A stretch of DNA of 64,000 bases from Streptococcus gallolyticus. GTDB lineage: Bacteria; Bacillota; Bacilli; Lactobacillales; Streptococcaceae. The stretch covers positions 1-64,000 of the forward strand of contig JAIMFC010000001.1 of assembly GCA_019794795.1 (NCBI GenBank). The letters are read 5' to 3'. The notes beneath the pieces are model-generated. The model did no database searches and had not been told where the DNA came from. It saw only the letters and a list, made by a program, of their open reading frames with translations. The translations under genes were made by a program, and so were the position numbers. Positions within the stretch are counted from its first letter, which is position 1, and every line of letters starts with the position of its first letter. Of the stretch, positions 17,723-28,300 are shown piece by piece.

Positions 17723-18823
17723 ATGTTTATTTACGACTATTACGCAAATAGAAAAGACCAACATTTGGATTTGGCTCGTCACCAATACAATGCAGAGACT
17801 GCCCGGGATTTTGAAGAAGCACGCTTTGTCCACCAGTCTTTGCCTGAGATGAGCGTAGAAGATGTGGATATTTCCACTACCGTTGCAGGGATTGAATTCC
17901 CTACCCCTTACTATATCAATGCCATGACAGGCGGAACTGAAAAGACAGGGGAAATCAACCAAACAATTGGGATTTTGTCTTGCTTGACGAAGACGCCGGT
18001 AGCATCAGGTTCAGTTAGCGCAGCTATCAAGGATCCAGAAGTGGCTAAGACTTTTTCTGTGTTGCGTTTTGAAAATCCGAAAGGAATTATTTTTGCTAAC
18101 CTTGGCGCACATCATGATGTGGAAAATGCCAAGCGAGCTGTAGATTTACTAGAAGCCAATGCCTTGCAGATTCACCTCAACGCACCGCAAGAAATTGTCA
18201 TGCCTGAAGGAGACCGAGACTTTTCTATGTGGATCAGCAATATCGAGAATATTGTGCGAGAAATTGAAGTCCCTGTCATTGTTAAGGAAGTTGGTTTTGG
18301 GATGAGCCGTGAAACAGTTGAGCAGTTGACTTCTATTGGAGTTAAAACCGTTGATGTGTCTGGTACTGGTGGGACAGACTTTGTCAAAATTGAAAGTGCC
18401 CGTCGCATTCTTGATTCCTATGATTTCTTAGAAGGTTGGGGGAATTCAACAGTGGTTTCCTTGGTAGAAGTGATGAATATGCCTCAAGAACTTCGCCCGC
18501 AGGTATTGGCGTCTGGTGGGGTCAAAAACCCTCTGGATATTATTAAGGCCCTTTCGCTTGGAGCGGATGCAGTCGGCTTATCAAATCGATTCTTGCAAAT
18601 TTTTACATCAAATCGTGGTCTGGAGCCAGCCCTTAGTGAGCTCAATGATTTTAAGACCTATACTCGTGAAATCATGACCTTATTGGGTGCTCGGAATGTG
18701 GCTGAGCTTCGTCAGAAAGATATCATTCTTGGTGCCAATGTGCAGCGTTGGTGTGAAGCTAGAGGGATTGATTGGAAACAATATGCAAATCGCTCTGCAA
18801 AATTCAAAAATGTTCGTCAATAA
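17723..18823 (+). CDS. fni: Type 2 isopentenyl-diphosphate delta-isomerase
   Basis: FMN- and NADPH-dependent isomerase interconverting IPP and DMAPP. 366 residues; N-terminal NRKDQHLDLA, MTGGT near residue 70, HLNAPQE, VDVSGTGGTDFVKIE and the phosphate-binding ASGGVKNPLDIIKALSLGADAVGL are those of the type 2 family. AAGGAG precedes the ATG. Last gene of the mevalonate operon. Confidence 0.95.
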   Translation: MFIYDYYANRKDQHLDLARHQYNAETARDFEEARFVHQSLPEMSVEDVDISTTVAGIEFPTPYYINAMTGGTEKTGEINQTIGILSCLTKTPVASGSVSAAIKDPEVAKTFSVLRFENPKGIIFANLGAHHDVENAKRAVDLLEANALQIHLNAPQEIVMPEGDRDFSMWISNIENIVREIEVPVIVKEVGFGMSRETVEQLTSIGVKTVDVSGTGGTDFVKIESARRILDSYDFLEGWGNSTVVSLVEVMNMPQELRPQVLASGGVKNPLDIIKALSLGADAVGLSNRFLQIFTSNRGLEPALSELNDFKTYTREIMTLLGARNVAELRQKDIILGANVQRWCEARGIDWKQYANRSAKFKNVRQ

Positions 18824-18828
18824 TATAG

Positions 18829-18853
18829 AAAGGGAAGATTATTTCCCTTTTTC
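18829..18853 (+). terminator. Terminator of the mevalonate operon
   Basis: AAAGGGAA (18829-18836) / TTCCCTTT (18843-18850) with a six-base loop, followed by TTCTTTACTTTT. Confidence 0.88.
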
Positions 18854-18918
18854 TTTACTTTTAATATCCTAACCCCTATATTTATGATAAAATGATAAAA
18901 AATCAAAGGAGCATACAG

Positions 18919-19185
18919 ATGAAAGCAATTGTAACCGTTGTTGGAAAAGACAGTAAAGGAATTGTTGCAGGAGTAGCCGGTAAGCTAGCTGAACTGGATT
19001 TGAATATCGACGATATTTCACAGACTGTTTTGGATGAATACTTTACCATGATGGCTGTGGTATCAAGCAGTGAGAAAAAGGACTTTAGTTTCTTGCGTTC
19101 AAAATTAGAAGCCTTTGGTGTGACGCTTAATGTAAAAATTAATATCCAGTCTGTTGCCATTTTTGACGCTATGTACAATATCTAG
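18919..19185 (+). CDS. ACT-domain protein, UPF0237 family
   Basis: 88 residues forming a single ACT domain (MKAIVTVVGKDSKGIVAGVA at the N terminus), a ligand-binding regulatory fold. AAAGGAG precedes the ATG at 18919; an upstream in-frame ATG at 18892 lacks a site. The stop is nine bases before the UPF0210 gene. This pairing is conserved in Firmicutes and archaea, suggesting the two work together; the role is not established. Confidence 0.9.
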   Translation: MKAIVTVVGKDSKGIVAGVAGKLAELDLNIDDISQTVLDEYFTMMAVVSSSEKKDFSFLRSKLEAFGVTLNVKINIQSVAIFDAMYNI

Positions 19186-19194
19186 GAGGTCGGT

Positions 19195-20532
19195 ATGGAT
19201 ATTAGACAAGTTACTGAAACGATCGCGATGATTGAGGAGCAAAATTTCGATATTCGTACGATTACCATGGGGATTTCGCTTCTGGACTGTATCGATCCGG
19301 ATATTGATCGTGCTGCTGAAAAGGTTTATGAGAAAGTAGTTTCTAAGGCTAAGAATTTGGTAGCGATTGGAGATGAGATTGCGGCTGAGTTAGGTATTCC
19401 AATTGTTAATAAGCGTGTGTCTGTGACGCCGATTGCCTTGATTGGTGCAGCAACGGATGCGACTGATTATGTGCCCTTGGCGAAGGCTCTGGATAAGGCT
19501 GCGCACGAAATTGGTGTGGACTTTATTGGTGGCTTTTCTGCTTTGGTTCAAAAGGGCTACCAAAAGGGTGATGAAATCCTCATTAACTCTATTCCTCAGG
19601 CTTTAGCTCAAACAGCTAAGGTGTGCTCATCAGTGAATATCGGTTCAACCAAGTCAGGCATTAACATGACCGCAGTTCGTGATATGGGACGAATTATCAA
19701 GGAAACTGCGGAAGTATCGGATATGGGGGCTGCTAAATTAGTGGTCTTTGCTAATGCCGTTGAGGATAATCCTTTTATGGCGGGAGCCTTCCATGGTGTT
19801 GGTGAAGCGGATGTGGTGATCAATGTCGGCGTTTCTGGTCCTGGTGTGGTCAAGCGTGCTCTAGAAAAAGTACGTGGTGAAAGTTTTGATGTAGTAGCTG
19901 AGACAGTTAAGAAAACAGCCTTCAAGATTACTCGTATTGGTCAGTTGGTTGGTCAAATGGCTTCAGAGCGTTTAGGGGTTAAATTCGGTATTGTAGACTT
20001 ATCTTTGGCTCCGACGCCTGCTGTTGGAGACTCTGTTGCCCGTGTGCTAGAAGAGATGGGCCTTGAAATGGTCGGTACCCATGGTACGACAGCAGCGCTA
20101 GCCTTGTTGAACGATGCTGTGAAAAAAGGTGGTGTCATGGCTTGCAATCAGGTTGGTGGTTTGTCTGGAGCCTTCATTCCTGTGTCTGAGGATGAGGGGA
20201 TGATTGCAGCGGTGCAAAGTGGTTCGCTTAATCTCGAAAAACTAGAAGCCATGACGGCGATTTGTTCAGTTGGTCTGTATATGATTGCTATTCCAGCAGA
20301 TACGCCGTATGAGACCATTGCTGCAATGATTGCGGATGAGGCAGCTATCGGAGTTATCAATCAAAAGACGACTGCGGTTCGGATTATTCCTAAGGGGAAA
20401 GAGGGAGATATGATTGAGTTCGGTGGCTTGCTTGGCACAGCTCCAGTCATGTCTGTTAACAAGAATTCCTCGGCTGACTTCATTGCTCGCGGTGGTCAAA
20501 TCCCAGCACCGATTCATAGCTTTAAAAATTAG
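19195..20532 (+). CDS. UPF0210/PFL family protein
   Basis: 445-residue cytoplasmic protein of the UPF0210 (DUF711) family, conserved over its full length ([26 protein letters not shown] at the start, [20 protein letters not shown] near residue 300). Structural relatives have a glycyl-radical-enzyme-like barrel, but the function is unknown. Cotranscribed with the ACT-domain gene, with AGGAGG before the ATG. Confidence 0.9.
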   Translation: MDIRQVTETIAMIEEQNFDIRTITMGISLLDCIDPDIDRAAEKVYEKVVSKAKNLVAIGDEIAAELGIPIVNKRVSVTPIALIGAATDATDYVPLAKALDKAAHEIGVDFIGGFSALVQKGYQKGDEILINSIPQALAQTAKVCSSVNIGSTKSGINMTAVRDMGRIIKETAEVSDMGAAKLVVFANAVEDNPFMAGAFHGVGEADVVINVGVSGPGVVKRALEKVRGESFDVVAETVKKTAFKITRIGQLVGQMASERLGVKFGIVDLSLAPTPAVGDSVARVLEEMGLEMVGTHGTTAALALLNDAVKKGGVMACNQVGGLSGAFIPVSEDEGMIAAVQSGSLNLEKLEAMTAICSVGLYMIAIPADTPYETIAAMIADEAAIGVINQKTTAVRIIPKGKEGDMIEFGGLLGTAPVMSVNKNSSADFIARGGQIPAPIHSFKN

Positions 20533-20540
20533 ATGTTAGG

Positions 20541-20564
20541 AGACTGGCTTTGCCGGTCTTTTTC
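20541..20564 (+). terminator. Terminator after the UPF0210 gene
   Basis: AGACTGGC (20541-20548) / GCCGGTCT (20552-20559), three-base loop, then TTTTTC. Confidence 0.9.
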
Positions 20565-20586
20565 TGCTGTGCTGGGTGGATTTTGA

Positions 20587-20592
20587 TATAAT
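20587..20592 (+). promoter_or_regulatory. Extended -10 promoter of the carboxypeptidase gene
   Basis: TGA-TATAAT (TATAAT at 20587-20592). It rules out starts upstream of about 20600 and supports the ATG at 20619. Confidence 0.65.
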
Positions 20593-20618
20593 TGAAGAAA
20601 ATGAATTTGGGGGATAGG

Positions 20619-21356
20619 ATGAAAAATAAGTTTTATCAAGTTTTTTGTCTCGCGGTACTTTTGCTTTTAACGGTGTCGGCCATGCTTGTTGTCGTGACAG
20701 ATAAAAGGTCCAGTCGACAGATAACGACTACGATAAAAATAAGTCGTTCGTCCTCAGCGGAGAAAAAACGGAATGTACCAAATGTATCTTCTACAGATTG
20801 GGAATTGATTTTAGTGAATCGAGATCATATTCATGCTGAAATGAATCCTCAGTTGACAGAAGTAGCAGGTATATCCGTAGATAGTCGGATTGCTGAAAAT
20901 GTTCAGAGTTTTTTAGCAGCAGCGCAAGCGATTGACCCAAATGAACACCTTATTTCAGGCTACCGTAGCTTTGCCTATCAAGAAGAAATTTACGCTTCTT
21001 ATATCCAGCAAGAAATGGCAGCTGACCCTAGCCTCAGTCAAGTAGCGGCTGAAGCCAAGGTGCAGACCTATTCGCAACCAGCTGGAGCCAGTGAGCATAT
21101 GACGGGCCTAGCCATTGACATGAGTACGGTTGATACGCTTAATGAAAGTGATCCAGCGGTGGTTGCTAAAGTGCAAGCAATAGCCTCGGAATATGGTTTT
21201 GTTCTTCGTTTTCAAGGGGAGAAAACCAGTTCGACAGGTATTGGCTACGAAGATTGGCATTATCGTTATGTAGGAGTGACGTCGGCTAAATACATGACAG
21301 AACACAATTTGAGTTTAGAAGAATATTTGGAACTCCTTCAACAAAATAGTAAATAA
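20619..21356 (+). CDS. LdcB/DacB-type M15B peptidoglycan carboxypeptidase
   Basis: 245 residues: membrane anchor (about 8-28), a Ser/Arg-rich linker, then an M15B zinc peptidase domain with the metal motifs SEHMTGLAIDMS (SxHxxGxxxD) and YEDWHYRYVG (ExWHxxY). Trims stem peptides at the cell surface as a D,D- or L,D-carboxypeptidase; streptococcal relatives (LdcB, also called DacB) are L,D-specific. Start at 20619 has GGGGG five bases before; a TTG further upstream overlaps the -10 box. Confidence 0.87.
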   Translation: MKNKFYQVFCLAVLLLLTVSAMLVVVTDKRSSRQITTTIKISRSSSAEKKRNVPNVSSTDWELILVNRDHIHAEMNPQLTEVAGISVDSRIAENVQSFLAAAQAIDPNEHLISGYRSFAYQEEIYASYIQQEMAADPSLSQVAAEAKVQTYSQPAGASEHMTGLAIDMSTVDTLNESDPAVVAKVQAIASEYGFVLRFQGEKTSSTGIGYEDWHYRYVGVTSAKYMTEHNLSLEEYLELLQQNSK

Positions 21357-21392
21357 ACAAACTAATATAAAGACGTCTTTGTCTGAGTATGC

Positions 21393-21398
21393 TATAAT
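21393..21398 (+). promoter_or_regulatory. Extended -10 promoter of the thioredoxin-like gene
   Basis: TGC-TATAAT with TATAAT at 21393-21398; no strong -35. A perfect 12-base palindrome, AAAGACGTCTTT, lies at 21369-21380 where a -35 would be. Confidence 0.6.
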
Positions 21399-21421
21399 AG
21401 TTTCTCAGAATGGAGGAAATT

Positions 21422-22003
21422 ATGAAAATCAAGTATTGGATTTTGACCCTATTGGCAGGACTTGCCCTTGTTGGGGGTGTTTACTTTTTGGTGAAAGATT
21501 CTGGTCCGTCTACAACAAGCACGACAACCTCTTCTTCAAACAAGAATGACGGTGTCCAAAAAGAAGTGACAGATGAGATTCGTACGAATATCAAGACCAT
21601 GTCTTTTGCGGATAAAGAGGATAAAAAAGTAGATTTTTCAAGTTTGCAATCATCTGATAAACCAACTTTTGTCATGTTTTGGGCAAGTTGGTGTCCAGAT
21701 TGCCAAGCACAATTGCCAATCATTGATAAGATGTATAAGAAATACAAGGATGATGTCAATTTTGTTATGGTCAATGTGGTAGATGGTAGCCGTGAAAAAT
21801 TGGGAGCTGGTCAGAAATATTTTTCGGACAAAGGTTATGATTTTGCTTATTATTATGACAATCATCTAGTTGCAGCAGATTCTGTTAGCGTCGAATACAT
21901 CCCAACTATGTATATTTTGGATAAAGAAGGCAATATCCAATTTGCCTATGAAGTCAACCAATCACAAAAACAATTGGAATCAAACTTCAAATCTGTTATC
22001 TAA
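21422..22003 (+). CDS. Membrane-anchored thioredoxin-like (TlpA/SdbA-type) thiol-disulfide oxidoreductase
   Basis: 193 residues: N-terminal membrane anchor (about 5-24, no lipobox Cys), a Ser/Thr-rich linker, then a thioredoxin fold with active site WCPDC and the cis-Pro VEYIPTMYIL. It acts outside the membrane on disulfides of secreted proteins. CPDC in an anchored streptococcal protein resembles SdbA of S. gordonii, which makes disulfides; a reducing role cannot be excluded. GGAGG precedes the ATG at 21422. Monocistronic. Confidence 0.85.
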   Translation: MKIKYWILTLLAGLALVGGVYFLVKDSGPSTTSTTTSSSNKNDGVQKEVTDEIRTNIKTMSFADKEDKKVDFSSLQSSDKPTFVMFWASWCPDCQAQLPIIDKMYKKYKDDVNFVMVNVVDGSREKLGAGQKYFSDKGYDFAYYYDNHLVAADSVSVEYIPTMYILDKEGNIQFAYEVNQSQKQLESNFKSVI

Positions 22004-22007
22004 GGTC

Positions 22008-22034
22008 AATCGTCTCGATAAGAGGCGATTTTTT
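22008..22034 (+). terminator. Terminator after the thioredoxin-like gene
   Basis: AATCGTCTC / GAGGCGATT around a five-base loop (22008-22030), followed by TTTTTG. Confidence 0.85.
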
Positions 22035-22091
22035 GTCAATTGAAATGGTTTTTCGTGCTATAATGGTATAAGGATATATCGGAGGAACATT

Positions 22092-22787
22092 ATGACAGAG
22101 ACAAAATTGTACATTTCCCGTCATGGGAAGACTATGTTTAATACGATTGGTCGTATTCAAGGTTGGGCAGATACTCCTTTGACCAAGGTAGGTGAAGAAG
22201 GTATTCGTGAATTGGGTTTGGGCTTGAAAGATGCTGGTTTGAAATTTAAGCTGGCGGTGTCCAGTGACTTGGGACGGACGGTTCAGACCATCACGATTGC
22301 CCAGCGTGAGCTAGGCATTCTGGGACAGATTCCTTATTATCAAGACAAACGCATTCGTGAGTGGTGTTTTGGCAGTTTTGAAGGCATGTATGATGTCGAA
22401 CTTTTCAGTGGTGTCTTGCCACGGATCAATGGCATCGTTGAAGCGAACAAGATGGACTTTGAGCAAATCTGTAATGGTGTCTATGAAGCGGACACGGCTA
22501 ACTGGGCGGAAACTTGGGGCCAGCTAAGTGGTCGTATCTTGGACGGATTCACCTCCATTGCGGAAAATTTGGAAAAACAGGGTGGAGGAAATGCCTTGGT
22601 GGTCAGCCACGGTATGACCATTGCGACCTTGGTAGATCTTTTAGAACCAGAACGTCCAACTAATCTTTCTTTGGACAATGGCTCTATCACAGTGCTCAAC
22701 TATAAAGATGGAAAACTTCACATTGAAGCAGTTGGGGATATGTCTTATCGTCACCGTGGTGCAGAAATCATTGCAGCGGATAAATAA
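22092..22787 (+). CDS. Histidine phosphatase (phosphoglycerate mutase-like) family protein
   Basis: 231 residues with the RHG catalytic motif (YISRHGKTMFN, His near residue 11), the acid-base Glu in REWCFGSFEG and the second His in VVSHGMTI. The family includes dPGM-type mutases and many phosphatases; the low conservation outside the core argues for a phosphatase, substrate unknown. Extended -10 (TATAAT 22059-22064) and GGAGG upstream. Confidence 0.85.
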   Translation: MTETKLYISRHGKTMFNTIGRIQGWADTPLTKVGEEGIRELGLGLKDAGLKFKLAVSSDLGRTVQTITIAQRELGILGQIPYYQDKRIREWCFGSFEGMYDVELFSGVLPRINGIVEANKMDFEQICNGVYEADTANWAETWGQLSGRILDGFTSIAENLEKQGGGNALVVSHGMTIATLVDLLEPERPTNLSLDNGSITVLNYKDGKLHIEAVGDMSYRHRGAEIIAADK

Positions 22788-22794
22788 GTTAGGG

Positions 22795-22821
22795 GAATGC
22801 GAAAGCATTCTTTTCTTTTTT
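22795..22821 (+). terminator. Terminator after the histidine phosphatase gene
   Basis: GAATGC-GAAA-GCATTC (22795-22810), a stable GNRA loop, followed by TTTTCTTTTTT. Confidence 0.92.
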
Positions 22822-22828
22822 AAAAATC

Positions 22829-22878
22829 TTGACAAATGTATCGTAGTGAGATATGTTATATATAGAGGTTCGATACAT
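22829..22878 (+). promoter_or_regulatory. PadR promoter with inverted-repeat operator
   Basis: TTGACA (22829-22834), 17-base spacer, TATGTT (22852-22857). Perfect inverted half-sites ATGTATCG (22837-22844) and CGATACAT (22871-22878) bracket the -10 and start region, as expected for self-repression by a PadR-type dimer. Confidence 0.65.
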
Positions 22879-22903
22879 CGAGGTGATATAGTAAGGAGTT
22901 GCA

Positions 22904-23227
22904 ATGAATGAAAAATTAAAACGAGTCTATGTTCCTATGACAGAAACGGCTTTCTATATTTTGTTTGCCTTGCAGGAGGAAAATCATGGCTATGATATCA
23001 CTCAGAAGACCAAGCAACTGACGTCAGGACAAGTAGTGATTAGCCCAGGGACCATGTACGGAACCTTGTCTAAAATGGAAAAAGATGGATTGATTCGCTT
23101 TGTCCGTGAAGAAAATAAGCGAAAAATTTACCGGATAACAGACTTGGGTAGAGAGTTCTTGAATTTCGAGTTGGCGCGGATTGAACGCTTGTACAAAAAT
23201 AGCAGGGGAGAAAATGATGGAAACTAA
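22904..23227 (+). CDS. PadR-family transcriptional regulator
   Basis: 107 residues, winged helix of the PadR/LadR type (FYILFALQEENHGYDI at the start, SPGTMYGTLSKMEKDGLI as the wing region). It overlaps the following DUF2812 gene by 11 bases. PadR-DUF2812 pairs usually form a self-regulated operon; here the partner is broken, so the regulator may be an orphan. Operator candidates lie in its promoter. Confidence 0.9.
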   Translation: MNEKLKRVYVPMTETAFYILFALQEENHGYDITQKTKQLTSGQVVISPGTMYGTLSKMEKDGLIRFVREENKRKIYRITDLGREFLNFELARIERLYKNSRGENDGN

Positions 23228-23751
23228 GAAAGAAATCAAAATCTTTACATTTGTGGACTATGATCGGGAAGAGGATTATCTTCGTCTCATGCACGAGGCA
23301 GGTTGGAAGTTGACGGAAGTAAAGCTGTGGAACTATTACTTTGAAAAAAGTAGAGCCAGAGGATGTGGTTTACAAGTTGGATTATCGTCGAGAACAGCCG
23401 GCAAAAGAGACCTATGTGTAACTGTTTGCGGACTATGGTTGGAAATATCTGCAAGATATCAATGGCTTTTCTTATTTTCGTAAGTCGGTAGCTGATTTTG
23501 AAGAAGGTGAAGAACAAGAGCTTTTTAGCGATACTGAGTCTAAATTAGATATGGTCGAGCGTGTGGCAGCGTCTATTCTTGGCTTGCAAGTCATTCTTCT
23601 TTTCTTAAATTTTAATAATTTGATGCTGAATGGTAATTTGGCTCATCTAGGTCTAAAATGGCCGATTATGGTAATTGTTATTTTCACGCTGATGGTCTTG
23701 GTTTATATACTGGTAGGCTATTTCCGTCTCTTAAGAAATTATAAAAACTAG
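23217..23751 (+). pseudogene. DUF2812 membrane protein gene with a frameshift and a stop
   Basis: ATG 23217 (GGGGAG upstream) starts METKKEIKIFTFVDYDREED, a typical DUF2812 N terminus. At the A6 run 23344-23349 the frame is lost; one A fewer restores FEKVEPEDVVYKLDYRREQ. In that frame TAA at 23419-23421 interrupts TYV-LFADYGWKYLQDINGFSYF (CAA to TAA would explain it). The rest continues to 23751 with two membrane segments. Two independent lesions show an established pseudogene of about 178 codons. Confidence 0.88.
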
Positions 23752-23767
23752 GTCCTCGGACTGATTT

Positions 23768-23797
23768 TTAGCACTCTTGGCACAAGAGTGCTAATTT
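23768..23797 (+). promoter_or_regulatory. CIRCE element 1, also a terminator-like hairpin
   Basis: TTAGCACTC (23768-23776), nine bases, GAGTGCTAA (23786-23794): a perfect CIRCE. The pairing extends to 12 bases with a three-base loop and is followed by TTTTTT, so the RNA of this element also forms a terminator for the gene upstream. It lies upstream of the hrcA -35 box. Confidence 0.9.
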
Positions 23798-23811
23798 TTT
23801 GGCTTTTTGTC

Positions 23812-23839
23812 TTGACAATGCATTTTTTAGGAGTATAAT
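23812..23839 (+). promoter_or_regulatory. Vegetative promoter of the hrcA-dnaK operon
   Basis: TTGACA (23812-23817), 16-base spacer, TATAAT (23834-23839), between the two CIRCE elements. Confidence 0.85.
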
Positions 23840-23851
23840 GAAATCATAGAC

Positions 23852-23878
23852 TTAGCACTCGGTAACAGAGAGTGCTAA
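23852..23878 (+). promoter_or_regulatory. CIRCE element 2
   Basis: Perfect TTAGCACTC-N9-GAGTGCTAA (23852-23860 and 23870-23878) covering the predicted transcript start region, the classical HrcA operator position. Confidence 0.97.
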
Positions 23879-23909
23879 TGATTGCTAAATCTGGAAAGGA
23901 AGTGGTGGT

Positions 23910-24944
23910 GTGCTAACCCAGCGTCAAAATGATATTTTGAATTTGATTGTGGACTTGTTCACACGCTACCATGATCCAGTTGGGTCCAAGACCCTGCAGG
24001 AAGTGATTGCTTCATCTAGCGCGACCATTCGAAATGATATGGCCAAGTTAGAGAAGTTGGGCTTGTTAGAAAAGGCTCATACGTCATCGGGACGTCTCCC
24101 CAGTCGTGCAGGTTTTCAATACTTTGTCACCCATTCTCTCAATCGTGAATTGATTGATGAAGAGGATATCTATCAAGTGATGAAGGCTTTTGATTTTGAA
24201 GCCTTTCGCTTGGAGGATATCTTGGAACGGGCTAGCCAGCTTTTGGCTGACTTGACAGGTTTTACCTCTGTCTTACTGGATGTGGAGCCCAGACACCAGC
24301 GTCTGACTTCTTTTGATATCGTACAGCTTAGTAGCCACGATGCTTTGGCAGTTTTGACTCTGGATGGATCGAAGCCGGTGACAGCTCAGTTTGCCATTCC
24401 TAAAAATTTTCTTAGCCGTGATTTGTTGATTTTCAAGCAACTGGTTGATGAACGATTTTGCGGGCAAACGGTTCTGGATATCCATTATCGTCTGCGGACA
24501 GAAATTCCTCAAGTGGTGCAGAAATATTTCACAACGACAGACAATGTGCTGGATCTTATGGATTATATCTTTGCAAATCTCTTTGAGGAAACCGTCTTCA
24601 TCGCAGGAAAGGTTGCTTCGCTTAATTATGGCGGGCTTGCGACTTATCAATTTTTGGATAATGAACAAGCGGTGGCGCTCAGTTTGCGAAATGGTCTGAC
24701 AGAAGATGAACCGACAAAGATTTGGGTTGGCGACCATGCGGAAGCAGCCTTGCAGGACTTGACAGTTATCCAGCACCAATTTCCAATCCCTTATAGAGGG
24801 ATGGCTCAGTTGAGTTTGATTGGTCCAGTTGATATGGATTACCGTAGACAGATGAGTCTCATCAACATCATCAGTCGCGTACTCTTTCTGAAGTTGGGAG
24901 ACTATTATCGTTATCTCAATAGCAATCATTATGAAGTACATTAA
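23910..24944 (+). CDS. hrcA: Heat-inducible transcription repressor HrcA
   Basis: 344-residue repressor that binds CIRCE and is kept active by GroEL. N-terminal winged helix ([33 protein letters not shown]) and C-terminal GAF-like domain ending [11 protein letters not shown]. Starts with GTG at 23910 after GGAAAGGAAG. First gene of hrcA-grpE-dnaK-dnaJ, which it autoregulates through the two CIRCE elements. Confidence 0.97.
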   Translation: MLTQRQNDILNLIVDLFTRYHDPVGSKTLQEVIASSSATIRNDMAKLEKLGLLEKAHTSSGRLPSRAGFQYFVTHSLNRELIDEEDIYQVMKAFDFEAFRLEDILERASQLLADLTGFTSVLLDVEPRHQRLTSFDIVQLSSHDALAVLTLDGSKPVTAQFAIPKNFLSRDLLIFKQLVDERFCGQTVLDIHYRLRTEIPQVVQKYFTTTDNVLDLMDYIFANLFEETVFIAGKVASLNYGGLATYQFLDNEQAVALSLRNGLTEDEPTKIWVGDHAEAALQDLTVIQHQFPIPYRGMAQLSLIGPVDMDYRRQMSLINIISRVLFLKLGDYYRYLNSNHYEVH

Positions 24945-24955
24945 AGGAGGCCCTT

Positions 24956-25483
24956 GTGTCAGAAGATATTAAAAAAGAAGAAGTGACTGAGGAAGTGGAA
25001 GCAGCTGAAGAAGTTGTCGAAACAACTGAAGAAACTCCTGAAAAATCAGAATTGGAAGTAGCTTTGGAAAAAGCAGAGGATTTTGAAAATAAATACCTCC
25101 GAGCTCATGCAGAAATGCAAAATATCCAACGCCGCGCAAATGAAGAACGTCAGCAATTGCAGCGCTACCGTTCACAAGATTTGGCCAAAAAAATCTTGCC
25201 AAGTTTGGACAACTTAGAGCGTGCTCTTGCAGTTGAAGCCTTGACAGACGATGTCAAAAAAGGCTTAGAAATGGTACAGGAAAGCTTGATTCAAGCCCTA
25301 AAAGAGGAGGGAATCGAAGAAGTCTCAACAGAAGGTAACTTCGACCATAACTTCCACATGGCGATTCAGACAGTACCTGCGGATGACGACCACCCAGCAG
25401 ATACCATCGCACAAGTCTTCCAAAAGGGCTACAAACTCCACGAACGCGTCCTCAGACCAGCTATGGTGGTGGTGTATAACTGA
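24956..25483 (+). CDS. grpE: Nucleotide exchange factor GrpE
   Basis: 175 residues: acidic unstructured N terminus (about 1-40, Glu-rich), long dimerising helix, and the C-terminal beta domain ([16 protein letters not shown]). Releases ADP from DnaK. Starts with GTG after AAAGGAGG, 11 bases after hrcA. Confidence 0.96.
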   Translation: MSEDIKKEEVTEEVEAAEEVVETTEETPEKSELEVALEKAEDFENKYLRAHAEMQNIQRRANEERQQLQRYRSQDLAKKILPSLDNLERALAVEALTDDVKKGLEMVQESLIQALKEEGIEEVSTEGNFDHNFHMAIQTVPADDDHPADTIAQVFQKGYKLHERVLRPAMVVVYN

Positions 25484-27740
<2,257 letters not shown>

Positions 27741-27891
27741 GACACTAAACTCAATGGTCACTAAAGTGACTCATTGAGTAACGCTTCTTACTATTTTGTG
27801 AGAAGCTAAGTGCCTTACTAATTCGTCAGCAAAATAGTATTGATTTTGCTTCCTCGTGTCGTAACTGGTAAGAGGAAATCAAAATTTAAAT

Positions 27892-27922
27892 AGGCGGGGC
27901 GCCTCGCTCCGCCTGTTTTGTC
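27892..27922 (+). terminator. Terminator or attenuator between dnaK and dnaJ
   Basis: AGGCGGGGCG (27892-27901) / CGCTCCGCCT (27905-27914), ten pairs with one G-U and a three-base loop, followed by GTTTTGTC. GC-rich for this genome; it could end part of the dnaK transcripts. Confidence 0.7.
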
Positions 27923-28196
27923 AATAAAAGACAGATGCGACCAAAGGTTGCCAACGTTGCCAACACGAATGGTTTTCGCCGTGGTGAAAAGACCAATGAG
28001 AATCATTGGTCAGGGGAAATAGCAAGCCTCTAGGCTTGCTGTTTAGCAATGCTCTTACAGTCTGGGGGATTGTAAGAGGTTGGGAATAGGAAACGCAGTG
28101 TTTTTCACATTCGTCCAACGGTGGTCGCTTGCGCCCCATCACTCAAGGCGCTTATCAACAAGTGTATCTCCAGACATAGAAATTTGAAAGGAATTG

Positions 28197-28290
28197 AACC
28201 CGCCCTAAAGGCCGTGTGAAAAAGATGGATCACCTAGAAAATTAGGATTTTCTGTTGATTCCCTATTTTCACTTTGCCTTTTACGGGCTT
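28197..28290 (+). repeat. 94-base imperfect inverted repeat before dnaJ
   Basis: The two halves match after reversal over most of their length (CCCG, TAAAGGC, GTGAAAA, GATCA-like and AGAAAAT blocks), with a perfect 7-base apical stem AGAAAAT/ATTTTCT around TAGG. It ends 10 bases before the dnaJ start codon and occupies the place of its ribosome site. It could be a remnant of a miniature mobile element or a regulatory hairpin. Confidence 0.65.
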
Positions 28291-28300
28291 GGTATCTTAT

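Larger units (their letters stand above)
27741..28300 (+). other. Hairpin-rich dnaK-dnaJ intercistronic region
   Basis: 560 bases without a credible gene. Stems in order: 27749-27779 (14 pairs, one bulge), 27783-27806, a GATTT/AAATC stem near 27842-27880, the terminator 27892-27922, 27991-28011 (perfect 9), 28021-28040 (perfect 8), 28052-28078 (perfect 8) and the long 28197-28290 structure. A direct repeat GTTGCCAAC is found near 27947-27965. The region resembles a mosaic of palindromic units rather than a decayed gene. Confidence 0.7.

Noticed and set aside
21369..21380. Palindrome AAAGACGTCTTT as an operator
   Set aside because: Only 12 bases and no second copy or known regulator; kept as a note with the promoter.
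23041..23239. Antisense frames over padR
   Set aside because: No initiation signals and no conserved composition.
24273..24941. 222-codon open frame antisense to hrcA
   Set aside because: It mirrors the hrcA coding frame, has no ribosome site and no recognisable domain.
28274..28300. Upstream TTG start for dnaJ
   Set aside because: Lies inside the long inverted repeat, has no ribosome site, and adds residues absent from the family.
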